From Pezizomycotina sp. ARF18 (taxonomy: Eukaryota > Ascomycota): a stretch of DNA of 64,000 nucleotides. The stretch spans positions 30,572-94,571 of the forward strand of contig AZLU01000094.1 of the NCBI GenBank assembly GCA_002224055.1, written 5' to 3'. The translations under genes and the position numbers were made by a program. Under the pieces are notes generated by a model. The model saw only the letters and a program-made list of their open reading frames with translations. It was not told the origin of the DNA and searched no databases. Position 1 is the first letter of the stretch. Every line of letters begins with the position of its first letter. This document shows positions 61,301-64,000 of this stretch, piece by piece.

Positions 61301-62898
61301 TATTATGGATGCTTGCTGAGAGGTCGAGGAGGTGCCAGGAGGAAGTACGAGCTTCCTATTCCTGTCAGCTACGGCGCTGGACTTTGGTTATAACGGCCGG
61401 TTTTGCTTTTTCGGGGAGATCGAAAGATACACGCAGCGGTTTCCTTCTGTCATGTATAAATTGGTATGGGCTATATTCTCCCCGCAAGCGGCGAGGGGGG
61501 CTTTGTTAGTGTTTTTGTTTCTTTATGAGATATATAGAGTGTACTGTTCATTATTGTATATCAGTTCTAGATTACTCACATTGTTATATATATACATATA
61601 TATACAAGGTCAAATTTGCTCACAGGGAGCTTGGCTATATCGGTGTCTGAAAAGTCATTCCTGGAATTTGAAATAACTACTATTTGAGTGGTGTATACTA
61701 GTAGATACGAAGTAGCTTCTTTGGATAAAAAAGCCTTTCTGCCCTACTGAATACTTAAAGATGATTAAGTACCTACTTGCTGAGTACGCATATAATGATA
61801 TACTGTAGTAATTAAATACAATATTGCGATCTCCGTTAATCGTGAAGGGCATGTGAAGTTGACATTTGGAATACCAACAAGTAATTACGATTTGAAATTG
61901 AATAAAACATGACATAATCCGTCGTGTTGGGATACTTCGAATACCGGAAGGTTCAATGGACTCAAGAACATGTCAGCTCAGCTACGTATTTTTTTATGCA
62001 ATGAAGACTGTGGTGTTCATGCTTATTATACTCCTAATGATTTTATTCTAACTCATAGTTGGAAGAGAGAACTTCAAGTACACTCAAAAGAGGGTTAAAA
62101 ATATATAGGCATATAATATTTTTTTTTTTTAAATTCGAGAGTATAGAATGAAACTATACTACTAAGTAGAATATAAGCCTATCAGGACCAGTGCCACCCG
62201 TACCAAGAAAGTAGTGAACCAATGTCGTCGTTAAGGACGAGCCAAAAAAAGAAGGAAAAATTTAATACATCATTCTGTGCGTAGGGAGAAACGCATTCGA
62301 CGCTTTAAAGATTGCAAGGGACAAAAAAACGCCAGGTCATTGTCGCTGCGTGATAGGAAAATAATTTATGCAGTATTAATGTGATAAACAGAAGTAGTAG
62401 TTCTATGTAAGTGATATTAGATATGTAGGGTGAGAAAAGTTGATACGAGCCTAGAAGAAGCTGGGACATATCATAGAAATTAGTGTGCTAGAAGAAGCTA
62501 TAAAAGAAAATATATACCAAAATGATACGAGATGAACGCTTTATCCTGTCCTTTTGGGGGAACATAACTGATGCATATACAAAGGAAATAGTGAAATGAA
62601 AAAGAAAAAAAAATTATATAAAAATGAAATTTCAACTTGGTAGACGCTAAAGAGCACAGACAAAGACACTGGCCAATTCGAGAGCAAACCAATACATAAA
62701 AGGGAAAGAGTAGATAAGGTATTAGAGATAGGTTCAAAAAAAAAAATCGATGACCCAAGAAAGACAATGCTATAAACGATAACAATAAACATCCAAAGAT
62801 ATTGATAATCGGTAAATGGAGAGAAAAAGGGAAAGTTTAAAAGGGGATTTTTTTTTGCTTCAATAAGGAAGCGTGGGAAGAGTGTCCCAAAAAGAACT
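61301..62898. other. Mostly non-coding, AT-rich
   Basis: Apart from possible extra exon sequence of the coiled-coil candidate near 61300-61500, I see no gene. It has (TA)-rich stretches near 61587-61605, a T-run near 62120 and an A-run near 62737. It lies just past the 3' end of the PLAC8 gene. Confidence 0.55.
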
Positions 62899-64000
62899 CT
62901 ATCCGATGACAGAGCTTCTTTGATAGGTCATCTTCTCCGGCTTCTTGTAGCCCTGCTCGCCCACGACACCACTGCCCGGGCCGGCGCAACGCGCTTCTCT
63001 TCTTCTCGGTCTCGGATTTCCCGTTCATCTTGAACGAGAACACAACAAGGACAACAGTACGACTTGGCGCAATCTGAGCCCGCTGAGCCTTGGATCTGGT
63101 AAAGATCTCTGATCCGGGCGCGTTGGATCATGGTAAAGATCCAGCTCACTGGTGACAGGACGCAGAACATCATGCAGTGGCCGTTACAGTTGCTATGCTG
63201 ATCGACATTGGAATTTGGTAGCGTCTTTAGCCGATGGTGGGTTTTCGAGTAGAGCATGCACGGGCACCAACATCCTAGGCAGCCTGTTTAAGTAGTTCGT
63301 TAGCGGGTTTGAGCTTTTAGAGAGATAGATCGAAAGACGCATCTTATATAATAAAAAAAGAACTTACAGCTGCCATGTCACTAAAACAGCCGCAAAGGCC
63401 ATTCTTGTAAGTTTGCGCCCCGAATAGCTGGTTCGGGTGGAAATCTGGCCCGGAGCGTGCGGCTGACCGTTGCGTTCAGGGCATATCCCTGATCGTACGA
63501 CATTTGCTCCTGCTGATGGTGAGCGGCCGGTGGCTCTCGATCGCCTGAGTCGGAGCGGGTCGAAATGCATTTGCTGCCCTTGCTGCATGCTCTCCATCTG
63601 GTACTGGTTTGCCTGTTGTTGGCTGATCATTTCTTTGTTTGCCTGAAATAACGTCTTTTCTTGCCCTCCCGAGTTGAAACGTGGATATCCTGGACCCTAG
63701 GAACAGGAGGTACGGCCGGATACTGTATTGGCCCTGAGGGATAAAGACTGGTTGTTGGTGATCGTAAGCTTTAGGATGCAAGGCGCTTCCGCAGATAACG
63801 GCCGCGCAGCGAAACCTGCTTGAGGATAGTCTAGGTTTGGTATGAAGGTAGACGTCGGTAAGGTTGGCCGGTCGGTGTCTTCGGAGGCGCTGAGAATTGG
63901 GGTATGCTCGGTGCAAAACCTGGCGATTGTACCTGATATGCGTGTATAGACTCTGGGTAGCCTGTGTATATAGCAGAAGGAACTGTTCGCGCTGGCTTGT
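62899..64000 (-). CDS. PLAC8-family cysteine-rich protein, 5' end outside the window
   Basis: This is a small membrane-associated protein of the PLAC8/DUF614 family; relatives act in heavy-metal (Cd, Zn) resistance or cell-size control, and the role of the fungal members is unclear. The minus-strand exon 63257-62899 contains LYSKTHHRLKTLPNSNVDQH, SNCNGHCMMFC, QRARIRDLYQIQGSAGSDCA, and the hallmark CAKSYCCPCCVLVQDEREIR, then YKKPEKMTYQRSSVIG with TAG at 62901-62899. The upstream exon (63660-63370) has MISQQQANQYQMESMQQGQQ and ends GLCGCFSDMA-like before the intron, matching the usual G-L-C-x-C-F entry into the domain. Further upstream (63916-64000) is a Pro/Tyr/Gln-rich leader (PSIPQFSAPPKTPTGQPY), normal for fungal members. 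The start codon is not in the window. Several frame changes are present. Confidence 0.9.

Noticed and set aside
61054-61509. 151-residue plus-strand frame
   Set aside because: It is Leu/Arg/Ser-rich without a family signature, and the minus strand has a better coiled-coil reading.
1-64000. Poly-A tracts as tails of LINE or SINE insertions
   Set aside because: I looked beside the longest tracts and saw no reverse transcriptase fragments, no shared body sequence and no obvious target-site duplications; tracts occur in both orientations and inside introns.
1-64000. CRISPR arrays, LTR or virus-like elements, tRNA and rRNA genes
   Set aside because: No regularly spaced repeats, no paired long terminal repeats and no gag/pol motifs were seen, and I found no cloverleaf with clear A and B boxes. 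A tRNA could have been missed by eye.

Overview
The window looks like nuclear DNA of a filamentous ascomycete (Pezizomycotina). The evidence is the gene content (a PalH-type pH sensor, a fungal Nha1/Sod2 Na+/H+ antiporter, the septation GTPase Spg1/Tem1, a LAG1 ceramide synthase, Rrb1, Sus1, a PLAC8 protein and several fungal-specific transcription factors) and the short introns (59-139 bp) with GTANGT/GTRAGT donors, CTAAC/CTAAT-like branch points and TAG/CAG acceptors. I could not name the genus.

Almost every conserved gene must be read across two or three frames. Where the expected protein is well known (Nha1, Spg1, PalH, Rrb1, ceramide synthase), the breaks look like one-base losses or gains, several of them in short homopolymers. 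Genes expected to be essential are hit as often as dispensable ones. The best explanation is an unpolished long-read assembly, not a field of pseudogenes. Gene spans below are therefore start-to-stop envelopes with introns and frame changes inside, not clean open reading frames.

Layout. 0-2.7 kb: a fungal protein family of unknown function (+). 3.1-5.2 kb (-), 8.0-10.4 kb (+) and 12.5-16.4 kb (-): three separate Zn2Cys6 transcription factors. 20.0-22.9 kb (+): plasma-membrane Na+/H+ antiporter. 26.4-27.7 kb (+): Spg1/Tem1 GTPase. 30.1-33.2 kb (-): C2H2 transcription factor with a fungal-specific regulatory domain. 33.2-43.7 kb: about 10 kb with no gene I can support, rich in homopolymers and simple repeats. 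43.7-46.4 kb (+): PalH/Rim21. 47.5-48.1 kb (+): Sus1/ENY2-like SAGA/TREX-2 subunit with an unusual insertion. 49.0-50.4 kb (-): unrecognised membrane protein. 52.9-54.6 kb (-): ceramide synthase. 55.6-56.1 kb: imperfect tandem duplication. 57.2-58.5 kb (+): NmrA/isoflavone-reductase-like oxidoreductase. 59.1-60.7 kb (+): Rrb1/GRWD1 ribosome-assembly WD40 protein. About 61 kb (-): possible coiled-coil exon. 62.9 kb to the window end (-): PLAC8 protein, cut by the edge.

The genes do not form one pathway. Four transcription factors lie within the first 33 kb, and a pH sensor shares the window with an alkali-cation/proton antiporter, a family that PacC/Rim101 signalling commonly controls. I found no CRISPR array, no rRNA or tRNA gene I could support, and no transposon or virus-like element. 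The most striking non-coding feature is the number of mononucleotide tracts (up to 40 nt), including T-run/A-run junctions and T-run/G-run junctions. No clearly new biological system was found; the most unusual candidates are the expanded Sus1-like gene, the unidentified membrane gene, and the homopolymer landscape.
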